From Gluconacetobacter tumulisoli (GTDB lineage: Bacteria > Pseudomonadota > Alphaproteobacteria > Acetobacterales > Acetobacteraceae): a DNA stretch of 64,000 bases. Both the position numbers and the translations under genes were made by a program. Positions 17,852 through 27,067 of this stretch are shown piece after piece. The notes under the pieces are model-generated. The model did not search any database, was not told the origin of the DNA, and saw nothing but the letters and a program-made list of their open reading frames with translations. The stretch spans positions 123,481 through 187,480 of the forward strand of contig NZ_JABEQM010000008.1 of NCBI RefSeq assembly GCF_014174155.1, given 5' to 3'. Position 1 is the first letter of the stretch. Each line of letters begins with the position of its first letter.

Positions 17852-19339
17852 ATGACCTTCGACCGCCTGATCCGGACCGGGGCGGGAGTGTTGATCCTGG
17901 TTCTGCTGGTGCCGGTGCTGATGATTCCGTACCGGATTCCCCTGAACTACAACGAGGGGTGGAATGCCTATCTGGCGCTGCGCGCGATGGGGGCGAACCA
18001 GGCGCTGCCGCTTTATCCGCCAGCCGGCAGCATGGTCTTCAACAATTATCCACCGCTGGCCTTTCCCCTCGTCGGCCTGGTCGGCACCTACGTCACCGGC
18101 GACATGATCGTGGCGGGGCGGATCGTCGCGCTGCTGGCGCTGCTGGCCTGCGGCGCGCTGGTCGCGTGCTGCGTCCGGCGCCTGGGCGGCACGGGCCGGG
18201 CGGCCGTCGCCGCCGGGCTGCTGCTGCTGCTGAATGCCGCCACGGTCTTTTCCGCCTATGTCGCGATGGACGACCCGCAATGGCTGGCCCATGCCGTCAT
18301 GCTGGGCGGTCTGGCGGTCCTGCTGGGCGGGGCACGCCGCCCCCAGCGGGGCGTGGCACGCGTGGCAACGGCGGCGGTGCTGATGGTCGCCGGCGGGTTC
18401 GTGAAACATAATCTGGTCGCCCTGCCGCTGGCGGTGACGGTCTGGCTGGCCTGGTGCGACCGGCGGGCCCTGCTGGTCTGGTGCGGCACCGGCCTGCTGG
18501 CCGGGCTGCTGGGGCTGGGGCTGGCGGAATGGGCCTATGGTCCGGCGGTCTTCGCCGACGTCGCGGGCCATCACCGCGTCATGGCCCCGGCGCGGCTGCT
18601 GATCGGGATCCGCAAACTGCCCGAGATCCTGGGCCTGCTGGTGGTCGGGGCCATGCTGTGCGCTGCGCCGCGTCCCGCCGATGTACGCGACCGGCGGGCG
18701 GGGCTGTTCGCCCTGCTGTTCCTGGGCCTGGCTCTGGCGACCGGCCTGACGCAGCGGATGGGCGACGGCGTGAATTACAACGCGCATTTCGAAACCCTCA
18801 TCGCCGCCTGCATTGCGGTGGGGCTGGCCCTGTCGCGCCCGCCGCTGAGGGTGGGCCGCCTGCGCCTGACGCCCGCGCGCCTGCTGTGCGTGGCGGCGCT
18901 GCCGCTGGTCCTGGCGGTGCCCACGCGACTGATCCATGCGTGGTCCGACCTGCGCCACCTGCCCGATACGGCCGGGCGCTGGCAGGCGGCCATCGCGCGC
19001 GTCGGCCGCATTCCCGGCCCCGCGGCATGCGAGATGCTGGCCGTCTGCTACTGGGCGGGGAAGACCGAGACGGTCGATTTCTTCAACCTGACGCAGGCCA
19101 TGCTGGCGAGCCGGCAGGCGTTTCCCCTGGACGACATGGCCCGGCGACGGGTCTTCGGCGTCATCGAATACGACCCCGACGCAACGCGCCACCGCAATGC
19201 CGTGGCCGCCAGCGGCCACGATCCGATCGTCGATCCCCTGCATGCGGCGGGCTACGACCCGGCCTTCCACGGCCCGGGCCACATCGTGTTCCTGACGCCG
19301 GGATTCCTGACACAACGGGAAGCGAACCCGCACGGCTGA
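17852..19339 (+). CDS. polytopic membrane protein, probable GT-C-like glycosyltransferase
   Basis: 495 aa from ATG at 17852 (the frame is open further upstream through rdgB). TM1 at about 8-30 is followed by a periplasmic loop with the acidic motif NYNEGWNAYLALRAM. The position and character of this loop resemble the catalytic first loop of lipid-linked (GT-C) glycosyltransferases. At least eight further hydrophobic segments follow (for example VALLALLACGALVACC, AAVAAGLLLLLNAATVF). A C-terminal soluble part (about 375-495) carries CEMLAVCYWAGKTETVDFFN. The donor and acceptor are unknown. It may be read through from rdgB (134-bp gap). Confidence 0.6.
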   Translation: MTFDRLIRTGAGVLILVLLVPVLMIPYRIPLNYNEGWNAYLALRAMGANQALPLYPPAGSMVFNNYPPLAFPLVGLVGTYVTGDMIVAGRIVALLALLACGALVACCVRRLGGTGRAAVAAGLLLLLNAATVFSAYVAMDDPQWLAHAVMLGGLAVLLGGARRPQRGVARVATAAVLMVAGGFVKHNLVALPLAVTVWLAWCDRRALLVWCGTGLLAGLLGLGLAEWAYGPAVFADVAGHHRVMAPARLLIGIRKLPEILGLLVVGAMLCAAPRPADVRDRRAGLFALLFLGLALATGLTQRMGDGVNYNAHFETLIAACIAVGLALSRPPLRVGRLRLTPARLLCVAALPLVLAVPTRLIHAWSDLRHLPDTAGRWQAAIARVGRIPGPAACEMLAVCYWAGKTETVDFFNLTQAMLASRQAFPLDDMARRRVFGVIEYDPDATRHRNAVAASGHDPIVDPLHAAGYDPAFHGPGHIVFLTPGFLTQREANPHG

Positions 19340-19351
19340 AAGACTGATTCA

Positions 19352-19417
19352 AAATTCGCCCTGTCGGCGACGCGCGGCGTGCCGCTGCGCGGCGCTCCCG
19401 CTCCACAGACCGAATTT
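19352..19417. repeat. 66-bp imperfect inverted-repeat element between convergent genes
   Basis: AAATTCGCCCTGT (19,352-19,364) and ACAGACCGAATTT (19,405-19,417) match at 11 of 13 pairs. They enclose GC-rich hairpins including GCCGCTGCGCGGC. It lies between convergent genes, so it may act as a bidirectional terminator. The minus-strand interior GCGCAGCGGCACGCC resembles the core of the 164-bp element described at 29,097, which suggests a short relative. Confidence 0.45.
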
Positions 19418-19452
19418 CAAACCGGCCTCCGGGACCGAACAGGGACGGCCGA

Positions 19453-20415
19453 TCAGGACGTCGGAGTCGTCTGGGCGTCGAAGGCGCGGCCGGCGGCGCC
19501 CAGTGCGGTCACGAAGGCCCGGGTCTTGGGCGGCACCACCTTCTTGCGGGGATAGACCGCGGACAGGTCGCAGGATTCGTCGGGATCGGGCGCCACCCGC
19601 CAGCCGGGCAGGATGCGTTCCAGCCCGAACGCGGCAGGCGGGCGGTCCATGAACATCCAGTCCGGCAGCAGAGCGAGGCCCGCGCCCGCGCCGGCCAAGG
19701 TCCGCAGCATGTCCAGCGAATCCGCCGAGAGGCGGGTGGGAAAGGACAGGAACTGCGCCCGACCGGCACGGTCGCAGCGCCAGGCCGGCGCAGTGCCGAT
19801 GCGCGACAGGCATGTCACGCCGGACAGCGGCCCGTCCCCCAGCACCGTATCAGCCGCGGGATTACTGTCCGCCAGGCCCATGCCGGCCATCAGGTTGGGG
19901 GCCGCGACCGCCCACCAGGTGCCGGTCAGCACCGGGCGGAACAGCAAGCCGGAATCGGGCGGGCGGCCGGACAGCACCGCGACGTCCGCGCCGCTTTCGA
20001 TCAGGATGTGCGACAGGTCGCCGAAGGCCGGGCCGCTGCGCACTTCCACGTCGATATCGGGATAGGCAAGCAGGAAGGCCGGCAGCAGCGGGGCGACCAC
20101 CGCGCGCGCCACCGAGGGCGACGCCAGCACGCGCAGGCAGCCCCGGGGGGCGGCGTTCAACAACGCGGCCTCGGCCCGGGCGTCGTCCAGGTCGGCCAGG
20201 ATCCGCCGCGCCCGGCCCAGGAACCGTTCGCCGATTTCCGTCAGGTGCAACCCGCGCGTCGACCGGTTGAACAGGGCGGCGCCCAGGTCATGCTCCAGCT
20301 CGGCGATCGCGCGGGAGGCCGAGGACACGTTCAGGTCCAGCAGGCCCGCCGCACGCGACAGGCTGCCCGCGTCGGCGGTGGCCAGCAGCACGCGCAGGCA
20401 GGTCACGTAATCCAC
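19453..20415 (-). CDS. LysR-family transcriptional regulator
   Basis: 320 aa from GTG at 20415 (MDYVTCLRVLLATADAGSLS). The N-terminal winged HTH has SRAAGLLDLNVSSASRAIAELEHDLGAALFNR and LTEIGERFLGRAR. The C-terminal effector domain includes GDLSHILIESGADVAVLSG and a long periplasmic-binding-fold core ending FVTALGAAGRAF. It is divergent from the bicupin dioxygenase gene with a 187-bp shared upstream region, the classic LysR layout, so it probably controls that gene in response to an aromatic compound (inference). An extended frame upstream of GTG has no domain support. Confidence 0.9.
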   Translation of the reverse strand: MDYVTCLRVLLATADAGSLSRAAGLLDLNVSSASRAIAELEHDLGAALFNRSTRGLHLTEIGERFLGRARRILADLDDARAEAALLNAAPRGCLRVLASPSVARAVVAPLLPAFLLAYPDIDVEVRSGPAFGDLSHILIESGADVAVLSGRPPDSGLLFRPVLTGTWWAVAAPNLMAGMGLADSNPAADTVLGDGPLSGVTCLSRIGTAPAWRCDRAGRAQFLSFPTRLSADSLDMLRTLAGAGAGLALLPDWMFMDRPPAAFGLERILPGWRVAPDPDESCDLSAVYPRKKVVPPKTRAFVTALGAAGRAFDAQTTPTS

Positions 20416-20602
20416 GCCCGTCCCCCCAGGATTTGCGCGCCCGGTTTTGTACGCCCGGAGCACCCGCCGCCGGTGCGCATGCCGCGCGACGCAAAACTCT
20501 TTTCCATATCCAGGCGTTCCGCCGGGACCAGGAGCCACCCTACTGTGCTTCGGCAGTCCGGCAAGACACAGAACCGGACGGGAAAACCAGGAGGACCAGA
20601 CC

Positions 20603-21532
20603 ATGCTCGATCGCACCAGCATCCCCGTCACCCGCGACGCCGAATGGTTCGAATACAGCCGTGCCGCGAACCCGATCCGGCCCGGATTGACGCCCCGGCT
20701 GCCCTTCATGTCGTGGGGGCCGGAAACCTGGGCCGAGGGGCCGAGCCGGATCATCCCGCTGGATATCTCGGAACAATTGCGCTGCCCCGGTCCGGCGACG
20801 TCGCCGGCCCTGTGCGCCGCCTTCGTGCGGATCGACGCGGGCGATACGCTGCGCCCCGACATCGCGGCGACGTCGCAGGTCTTCTACGTGATCCGGGGCG
20901 CCGGCCGCACCGAACCCACGGCCGCCCACCTGCCGTCGGTCGACTGGCAGCGCGGCGACATCGTCGCCCTGCCCGGCGGCACCGGATATGCCCATACCGC
21001 CAGCGACGACGCGACGTTGTACCTGGTGCATGACGCGCCGCTACTGACCTATCTGGGGGTTCGGGTGGAGCAGGCCCGTTTCGAACCCACGCTGTATCCC
21101 GCCGAACGGACGATGGACGAACTGCGCGCCGTCGCCGCCAGCCCCGAGGCCCGGTCGCGCAGCCGCGTGTCCGTCCTGCTGGGCAACACGAATTTTCCCA
21201 GTTCGCGCACCATCACCCATGTCATCTGGACGATGTTCGGCCTGCTGCCGGCGCAATCGGTGCAGAAGCCGCACCGGCACCAGTCGGTGGCGCTGGATTA
21301 CATTGTGTCCTGCCCCGACGGGTGCTACACGCTGATCGGGGAATCACTCGACGCGCAGGGCCAGATCGCCAACCCGGTCCGCCAGGACTGGCAATCCGGC
21401 ATGGCCTTCATCACGCCGCCGGGCCTGTGGCATGCCCATTACAATGAAAGCGACGAGGAAGCGTTCCTGATGCCCATCCAGGATGCGGGATTGCAGACCT
21501 ATCTGCGGTCGCTGGATATCCGGTTCGGCTGA
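20603..21532 (+). CDS. bicupin dioxygenase-like protein (gentisate 1,2-dioxygenase-like)
   Basis: 309 aa from ATG at 20603, with AGGAGG upstream. There are two cupin domains. The first (about 65-145) lacks the HxH of motif 1 (GDTLRPDIAATSQVFYV), though one motif-2 His (131) remains. The second (about 205-290) has the full set: His224 and His226 in QKPHRHQSVA, and His277/His279 in PPGLWHAHYNES. The order and phrases resemble gentisate and hydroxynaphthoate ring-cleaving Fe(II) dioxygenases, but classical gentisate dioxygenases bind iron in the N-terminal cupin. The substrate is therefore open. It is divergent from a LysR regulator. Confidence 0.7.
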   Translation: MLDRTSIPVTRDAEWFEYSRAANPIRPGLTPRLPFMSWGPETWAEGPSRIIPLDISEQLRCPGPATSPALCAAFVRIDAGDTLRPDIAATSQVFYVIRGAGRTEPTAAHLPSVDWQRGDIVALPGGTGYAHTASDDATLYLVHDAPLLTYLGVRVEQARFEPTLYPAERTMDELRAVAASPEARSRSRVSVLLGNTNFPSSRTITHVIWTMFGLLPAQSVQKPHRHQSVALDYIVSCPDGCYTLIGESLDAQGQIANPVRQDWQSGMAFITPPGLWHAHYNESDEEAFLMPIQDAGLQTYLRSLDIRFG

Positions 21533-21542
21533 ATCGAGGGCG

Positions 21543-21682
21543 GGGCAAGGGCGAAGGCAAGGACTTTGCTCTCGCCCCGCCAAAGGGCCTAGCCCTCTGA
21601 AAAACCGGAGCTTTGTAAATCGAATGGGATGCAAGGGCCTGAGGCCCTTACCGGGTTCGGGCAGAACCCGACCTTCCCTTCA
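21543..21682. repeat. convergent-junction repeat, copy 1
   Basis: The segment CGAATGGGATGCAAGGGCC...GGCCCTT..CCGGGTTCGGGCA is shared with 38,403-38,538 and, inverted, with 53,188-53,262. It contains two hairpins, AAGGGCC/GGCCCTT (21,633-21,649) and CGGGTTC/GAACCCG (21,652-21,670). It ends exactly at the stop codon (TCA at 21,680-21,682) of the convergent minus-strand gene. Probably a bidirectional terminator or repeat-borne 3' end. Confidence 0.75.
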
Positions 21683-23098
21683 GCGCCCGGTCAAAATCCG
21701 ATCGACCAGCTGCCCGACAGTCGGCACGAAGCCGTCGGCATAAAACGGGTCGGTCGCGAAGCGCCATGCGTTGGTGCCGCCGAACATCAGGTTGTTGTCC
21801 ATCACCGCATCGCCGCCCTCGCCATGGGCGTGGGCGACCTCCTGCAACGTCTTCTGGATGCAGAACGAGCGCGGGTCGGCCTTGTGCCCGTTGGTGTAGC
21901 CGGGTCCACGCTGGCTCCAGTTCGAAAAGCGGCATTCCGACAGGCAGCCCATGCAGGCGACCTGGTCGGCCAGGATTTCCTGGGCCTTGTCCTTCGTCAC
22001 GAAGATCAGCGTCGAGTCCGGGGTGCGCATCGCCTCGGTGTAGCCTTCGGCCTCCCACAGGCGCACGTGCTCGCGGTCGGCCTCGGTCATGAAGACCTGG
22101 CGGGCACGCGCGCCGACGCCATAGGGGGCCGTGTGCTCGCCCACCGGTTCGGTCGAATAGGCAACCTGGCGTTCCGACCGGCCCTGCAGCTCCAGCAGGA
22201 ACGAGTTGTTCACGGCCGAGGAATAGAACCCGGTCGGCGAGAAGCGGTTGAGGAACACATCCCCCTTGTGCAAGGTCCGCAGGCGGCGCTTCCACGCATC
22301 GGGGATCGGGCTTTCCTGCGTCAGCAGCGGGCGGGTGCCGAACTGGAAGGCGATGGGGCCGAGTTCGGGATTGTCGATCCAGTCCTCCCATTCCTCCAGC
22401 CACCAGACGCCGCCGGCCATGATGATCGGCGTGTCGTGCAGGCCGAACGTCCGCATCAGGCGGCGCAGCGCCAGCACGCGCGGCAGCGGATCCTCGGGGG
22501 TCTGCGGGTCCTCGGTATTGGACAGGCCGTTATGGCCGCCGGCCCGCCATGGATCTTCGTACACCACGCCGCCCAGCAGGTCGGCGGTCTTGCTGAACGA
22601 CCGCTTCCACAGGGCATTGAACGCCCGGGCGGAGGACACGATCGGGTAGTAATGGACGCCGAAGCGCGCCGCGATGTCCGACAGGCGATAGGGCATGCCC
22701 GCGCCGCAGGTCACGCCATGGACCAGGCCCGGCGCGCCTTCCAGCACGCCGGTGATGACCTGTTCGGCGCCGCCCATTTCCCACAGGATGTTGGCATGGA
22801 CCCGGCCCTGGCCGCCCGACAGATCGTGGGCGATGCGGGCCTGGGCGATGCCGCCGCGAATGGCGTACTCCACCAGTTCGTCATGCCGTTCGCGCCGGGT
22901 GCGGCCATGATAGACCTGCGGAACAGGCCGGCCGTCCGCGTCGTACGAATCGGCATTGACGATCGAGACCGTGCCGGCACCGCCGGCCGCCGCCCAATGC
23001 CCGGACGATACGCCGGTCGAGACCGACACGCCCTTTCCGCCTTCGACCAGCGGCAGGACATCCACCCCGCCCATGCGGATCGCATTGATCGCCTTCAT
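21680..23098 (-). CDS. nitronate monooxygenase-like flavoprotein with a Cys cluster
   Basis: 472 aa from ATG at 23098; an ATG 14 codons upstream is also open. FMN-binding TIM-barrel features of the 2-nitropropane dioxygenase/FabK class are visible: MGGVDVLPLVEGGKGVSVST, GVTCGAGMPYRL and FQFGTRPLLTQES. Beyond a standard enzyme of about 330-380 aa, it has a C-terminal extension with the tight cluster CMGCLSEC (Cys382, 385, 389) and another Cys at SFCIQ, which could bind a metal or Fe-S cluster. It lies downstream of pnp on the same strand. The substrate is unknown; the family oxidises alkyl nitronates or acts as an enoyl reductase. Confidence 0.7.
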   Translation of the reverse strand: MKAINAIRMGGVDVLPLVEGGKGVSVSTGVSSGHWAAAGGAGTVSIVNADSYDADGRPVPQVYHGRTRRERHDELVEYAIRGGIAQARIAHDLSGGQGRVHANILWEMGGAEQVITGVLEGAPGLVHGVTCGAGMPYRLSDIAARFGVHYYPIVSSARAFNALWKRSFSKTADLLGGVVYEDPWRAGGHNGLSNTEDPQTPEDPLPRVLALRRLMRTFGLHDTPIIMAGGVWWLEEWEDWIDNPELGPIAFQFGTRPLLTQESPIPDAWKRRLRTLHKGDVFLNRFSPTGFYSSAVNNSFLLELQGRSERQVAYSTEPVGEHTAPYGVGARARQVFMTEADREHVRLWEAEGYTEAMRTPDSTLIFVTKDKAQEILADQVACMGCLSECRFSNWSQRGPGYTNGHKADPRSFCIQKTLQEVAHAHGEGGDAVMDNNLMFGGTNAWRFATDPFYADGFVPTVGQLVDRILTGR

Positions 23099-23231
23099 CA
23101 CTACCCTATCGTCCTCGGCGCCCGCACCGGGGGCCGGCATTCACTGGTTCTGCCCCGCCCGGTGGACGGGACGCCGCGACGGGATGGTCGGGGGACCGTC
23201 GCCCCCGGTCCGCCCCCGTCCGCCGGCCGCC

Positions 23232-25373
23232 TTAGCGCGCGGGCGGACGGCCCGGCTTGGCGCCGACGGTTTCGGTGATGTCGGCACCCGTCTCCTGGTC
23301 CACAACGCGCATCGACAGCTTGACCTTGCCGCGATCGTCGAAGCCCAGGACCTTGACCTTCACGATATCGCCCTGGTTGACGACATCGGTGGTCTTGGCG
23401 ACGCGTGCCGTCGACAGTTCCGAGATATGGACCAGTCCGTCGCGCGCACCCATGAAGTTCACGAACGCACCGAAATCGGCGGTCTTGACCACCTTGCCGT
23501 TATAGATCTTGCCGATCTCGGGCTCGGCCACGATGCCGCGGATCCGTTCGATCGCCTTTTCCGACTGATCTTCGGACGTGGCGGCGATCATGATCGTGCC
23601 GTCGTCGTTGATGTCGATCTTGGCGCCCGAATATTCCACGATCTCGCGGATGACCTTGCCGCCCTGGCCGATCACGTCGCGGATCTTCTCCTTCGGCACG
23701 GAGATCGTGGTGATCTTCGGCGCGGAGGAGGACACGTCGGCGCGGCCTTCGGTCAGCGCCTTGGCCATCTCGCCCAGGATGTGCAGGCGGCCGTCGCGCG
23801 CCTGGGCCAGGGCGATCTTCATGATCTCGGGCGTGATGGACGTGATCTTGATGTCCATTTGCAGCGAGGTGACACCTTCCTCGGTACCCGCAACCTTGAA
23901 GTCCATGTCGCCCAGATGGTCTTCGTCACCCAGGATGTCGGACAGCACGGCGAAGCCGCGATCTTCCTTGATCAGGCCCATGGCGATGCCCGCCACCGGA
24001 CGTTTCAGCGGCACGCCGGCATCCATCAGCGCCAGCGAGGTGCCGCAGACCGTGGCCATCGAGGACGACCCGTTGCTCTCGGTGATCTCGGACACCACGC
24101 GCATCGTGTACGGGAAAGTGTCCTTGCCCGGCAGCAGCGGATGGATGGCGCGCCAGGCCAGCTTGCCATGCCCGATCTCGCGCCGGCCGGGCGAGCCCAT
24201 GCGGCCGCACTCGCCCACCGAATAGGGGGGGAAGTTGTAGTGCAGCATAAAGTTGGTGCGGTATTCGCCTTCCAGCGCGTCGATCACCTGCTCGTCCTGC
24301 GCGGTGCCGAGCGTCGCCACGACCAGGGCCTGCGTCTCGCCACGGGTGAACAGGGCGGAGCCATGGGCACGCGGCAGGATCCCGACCTCGGAGACGATCG
24401 GACGGACCGTCTTCAGGTCGCGGCCGTCGATGCGATAGCCGGTGTCGAGCACGGCGCTGCGCACCACGTCGGCCTCCAGTTCCTTCAGCAGCGGCTTGGC
24501 GGCGGCGGTGTCCAGGCCCTCGGCGGCCAGGGCGGTCAGGACCGCGTCCTTCGCCGCGCCGACCTTCTTGTAGCGCTCCTGCTTCACGCGCTCCTGATAC
24601 GCCTCGGCGATGGACGCGCGGCCCAGCTCGTCGATGCGCTTCTGCAGGGCGATGGCCTCGGCCGACGGCTCGGCCAGGTCCCACGGCGCCTTGGCCGCGT
24701 GCTCGGCCAGCGCGATGATGGCGTCAATCACGACCTGGAAGGCGTCATGGCCGAACGTCACGGCGCCCAGCATCACGTCTTCGGACAGTTCGCTGGCCTC
24801 GGACTCGACCATCAGCACGCCTTCCGACGTCCCGGCGAGGACGAGGTCGAGCGCGCTTTCCTTCATTTCGGCGATGGTCGGGTTCAGGATGTAGGCACCA
24901 TCCTTGTAGCCGACGCGGCAGGCGGCCACCGGACCGAAGAAGGGAATGCCCGACAGCGTCAGCGCCGCCGAGCAGCCGATCAGGGCGGCGATCGCCGGAT
25001 CGTTCTCCAGGTCGTGGCTCAGGACCGTCGCGACGACCTGGACCTCGTTGCGGAAATTGTCGGGGAACAGGGGGCGGATCGGGCGGTCGATCAGGCGGGA
25101 ATTCAGGACCTCGATCTCGGACGGACGGCCTTCGCGCTTGAAGAAGCCGCCGGGGATCTTGCCGGCCGCGAAGGCCTTTTCCTGGTAGTTGACCGTCAGC
25201 GGGAAGAAATCCTGGCCCGGCTTGACGCTGCGGGCGCCGACGGCGGTGCACAGCACGACCGTGTCGCCATAGGTCACGACGACGGCGCCGTCGGCCTGGC
25301 GGGCGATCTTGCCGGTCTCCAGCACCAGGGGGCGGCCGCCCCACTCGATTTCCTTGCGGTAGTAATTGAACAT
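23232..25373 (-). CDS. pnp: polynucleotide phosphorylase
   Basis: 713 aa, full length. Two RNase-PH domains (about 1-210 and 310-545), the first starting with [20 protein letters not shown] and the second with [11 protein letters not shown]. Then come a KH domain (about 555-615, [12 protein letters not shown]) and an S1 domain (about 620-695, [20 protein letters not shown]). It degrades mRNA 3'-5' by phosphorolysis as part of the degradosome. ATG at 25373 has AGGA upstream. It follows rpsO by 320 bp, the conserved rpsO-pnp order, with paired hairpins between them that may be RNase III targets in pnp autoregulation (known in E. coli; inference here). Confidence 0.97.
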   Translation of the reverse strand: MFNYYRKEIEWGGRPLVLETGKIARQADGAVVVTYGDTVVLCTAVGARSVKPGQDFFPLTVNYQEKAFAAGKIPGGFFKREGRPSEIEVLNSRLIDRPIRPLFPDNFRNEVQVVATVLSHDLENDPAIAALIGCSAALTLSGIPFFGPVAACRVGYKDGAYILNPTIAEMKESALDLVLAGTSEGVLMVESEASELSEDVMLGAVTFGHDAFQVVIDAIIALAEHAAKAPWDLAEPSAEAIALQKRIDELGRASIAEAYQERVKQERYKKVGAAKDAVLTALAAEGLDTAAAKPLLKELEADVVRSAVLDTGYRIDGRDLKTVRPIVSEVGILPRAHGSALFTRGETQALVVATLGTAQDEQVIDALEGEYRTNFMLHYNFPPYSVGECGRMGSPGRREIGHGKLAWRAIHPLLPGKDTFPYTMRVVSEITESNGSSSMATVCGTSLALMDAGVPLKRPVAGIAMGLIKEDRGFAVLSDILGDEDHLGDMDFKVAGTEEGVTSLQMDIKITSITPEIMKIALAQARDGRLHILGEMAKALTEGRADVSSSAPKITTISVPKEKIRDVIGQGGKVIREIVEYSGAKIDINDDGTIMIAATSEDQSEKAIERIRGIVAEPEIGKIYNGKVVKTADFGAFVNFMGARDGLVHISELSTARVAKTTDVVNQGDIVKVKVLGFDDRGKVKLSMRVVDQETGADITETVGAKPGRPPAR

Positions 25374-25693
25374 TCAGACATGTCCTGTCGGGCGGCCGGC
25401 CCGGACGGAACGAAGCATCCCGGACAAAGGGATGAGAGACAGCGCCTCGGACGGCATGGAGCGATGACGGTCACCCATCAAAACACCATGTGGCCTGAAA
25501 CGCTGCGACCCGGTCCGGATGTCTCCACCGTCGTGGCGGCAGCATGTTGCCCGGCCCACGATTGGGCGACGGGGGTGGCCTGCCTGGCCAGGCAGGGTGG
25601 CCCGTGCCCCCCGCCCGCCGGGCGGACCGGCGCGATCAGGCACGGGCCATGACCATGGAACACATGGTCACGCGCGCCCGATCGCGCAACGGG
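25374..25693 (-). promoter_or_regulatory. rpsO-pnp spacer with three hairpins
   Basis: No gene. Within 25,581-25,670 are the palindrome TGCCTGGCCAGGCA (25,581-25,594), a 10-bp stem GGCCCGTGCC/GGCACGGGCC (25,599-25,608 and 25,639-25,648), and an 8-bp stem TGACCATG/CATGGTCA (25,650-25,657 and 25,663-25,670). On the minus strand they follow rpsO and precede pnp. They fit an rpsO terminator plus a processed pnp leader. Confidence 0.6.
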
Positions 25694-25963
25694 TCAGCGA
25701 CGCAGGCCCAGACGGCCGATCAGGGTCTGGTAGCGGGCACTGTCCTTGCGCTTCAGATAGTCCAGCAGGCCGCGGCGCTTGCCGACCATCACCAGCAGGC
25801 CGCGACGCGAGTGGAAATCCTTCGCGTGGGTCTTCAGATGCTCGGTCAGGTTGGTGATCCGCTCGGTCAGCAGGGCGACCTGGACCTCGGGCGAGCCGGT
25901 ATCGGTGGCGGCGGTCTGGTATTCGCCGATCAGCGTCGTGCGACGCTCTGCGGTAATCGACAT
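25694..25963 (-). CDS. rpsO: 30S ribosomal protein S15
   Basis: 89 aa from ATG at 25963, with GGAG at good spacing; an ATG four codons upstream is the less likely start. S15 binds 16S rRNA in the central domain and forms a bridge to the 50S subunit. Signatures: [40 protein letters not shown] and the end [12 protein letters not shown]. Length is canonical. It follows truB by 24 bp and precedes pnp, as in many bacteria. Confidence 0.98.
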   Translation of the reverse strand: MSITAERRTTLIGEYQTAATDTGSPEVQVALLTERITNLTEHLKTHAKDFHSRRGLLVMVGKRRGLLDYLKRKDSARYQTLIGRLGLRR

Positions 25964-25987
25964 CGTGTTCTCCATGATACAATAGGG

Positions 25988-26908
25988 TTAAAGCATGCGG
26001 TCCGGGCGCAGCCAGCCATCTTCCAGCCGGCACAGCCCGATCACGCGCCCCCCGTCCATTCCCCGCACGACCCCTTGCGCGGGGTCGACGGCGTCCGGAA
26101 TCCGCCCCATCAGGTCGAGCAGGCTGATCGCCTGCCCGTGTGACAGGGCCCCCGCTTCTTCCTCGGTCAAGGCCAGCGCCGGGATGTCGGCCAGCGCGGT
26201 CGCGACCGGAAGCAGCAGATCCGGTGAGGCAGGCGCGTTGTCGTCGGTTGGGACAATTTTGTCCAGCAGAATTGCATTATCCTCGGAAAACGGGCCCACG
26301 CGCAGCCGGCGCAGGGCGACGACATGCCCGACCGTGCCGCAGGCCCGGGCGATGTCGCGCGCCAGCGAGCGCATGTAGACGCCCTTGCCGGACTCCACCT
26401 CGAAAATCGCGGTGTCGATGTCGGGGCGGCCCACAAGGTCGAACCGGTCGATCCGAGCCGGGCGCGGCGGCAGGTCCGGGGGGCGGCCGTCGCGCGCCAT
26501 GTCGTATGCGCGCTCGCCCGCCACCTTGATCGCGGAATAGACCGGCGGGACCTGCATGATGTCGCCGCGAAAGGCCGGCAGCGCCGCGCGGAACGCGTCG
26601 TCGGTCGGGCGCACGTCGGACGTTTCCGTCACCGCGCCGTCGGCGTCGTCAGTGTCGCGGGCCTCGCCGAGGCGCAGGGTGAACTGGTACCGCTTGGTGC
26701 CGTCCATGATATACGGCACGGTCTTGGTCGCCGCGCCGAAGGCGATGGGCAGCAAGCCGGTCGCCAGCGGGTCCAGCGTGCCGCCATGCCCCGCCTTGCG
26801 CGCGTCGAACAGGCGCTTCACCCGGTTGACGACGTCGGTCGATGTCATGCCCGATGGCTTGTCGACGACCAGCCAGCCGTCTATCGGGCGTCCGCGCTTG
26901 CGTCGCAT
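25988..26908 (-). CDS. truB: tRNA pseudouridine(55) synthase
   Basis: 306 aa from ATG at 26908 (MRRKRGRPIDGWLVVDKP). It makes psi55 in the T-loop of tRNAs. The catalytic Asp is in KAGHGGTLDPLATGLLP (about residues 38-54), and PVYSAIKVAGERAYDMAR and KGVYMRSLARDIA are further family motifs. The C-terminal PUA-like part ends CRLEDGWLRPDRML. No clear Shine-Dalgarno precedes the ATG, and an open extension reaches 27,100 but carries no domain. In most relatives truB follows rbfA directly; here an SDR gene, an MCE gene on the opposite strand and a repeat lie between. Confidence 0.95.
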   Translation of the reverse strand: MRRKRGRPIDGWLVVDKPSGMTSTDVVNRVKRLFDARKAGHGGTLDPLATGLLPIAFGAATKTVPYIMDGTKRYQFTLRLGEARDTDDADGAVTETSDVRPTDDAFRAALPAFRGDIMQVPPVYSAIKVAGERAYDMARDGRPPDLPPRPARIDRFDLVGRPDIDTAIFEVESGKGVYMRSLARDIARACGTVGHVVALRRLRVGPFSEDNAILLDKIVPTDDNAPASPDLLLPVATALADIPALALTEEEAGALSHGQAISLLDLMGRIPDAVDPAQGVVRGMDGGRVIGLCRLEDGWLRPDRML

Positions 26909-27067
26909 GGGGCAGAACCTTTTTTCAAAATCTCTGGAAGAGGCGTGCGTGTAGACGAGCCCTGAGCGGGGAGCAATGCCGGATTGTGCGGCGCCCCGTT
27001 CCCCCCGGCCCGTCCGGCGGCGAAAACGAACCCATCCTTTCACCCCCGGCCGGAGAGCGCCCGCCCC

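Noticed and set aside
22956..25652. 898-codon plus-strand frame opposite pnp
   Set aside because: Antisense shadow of pnp; no ribosome site and no recognisable domain.
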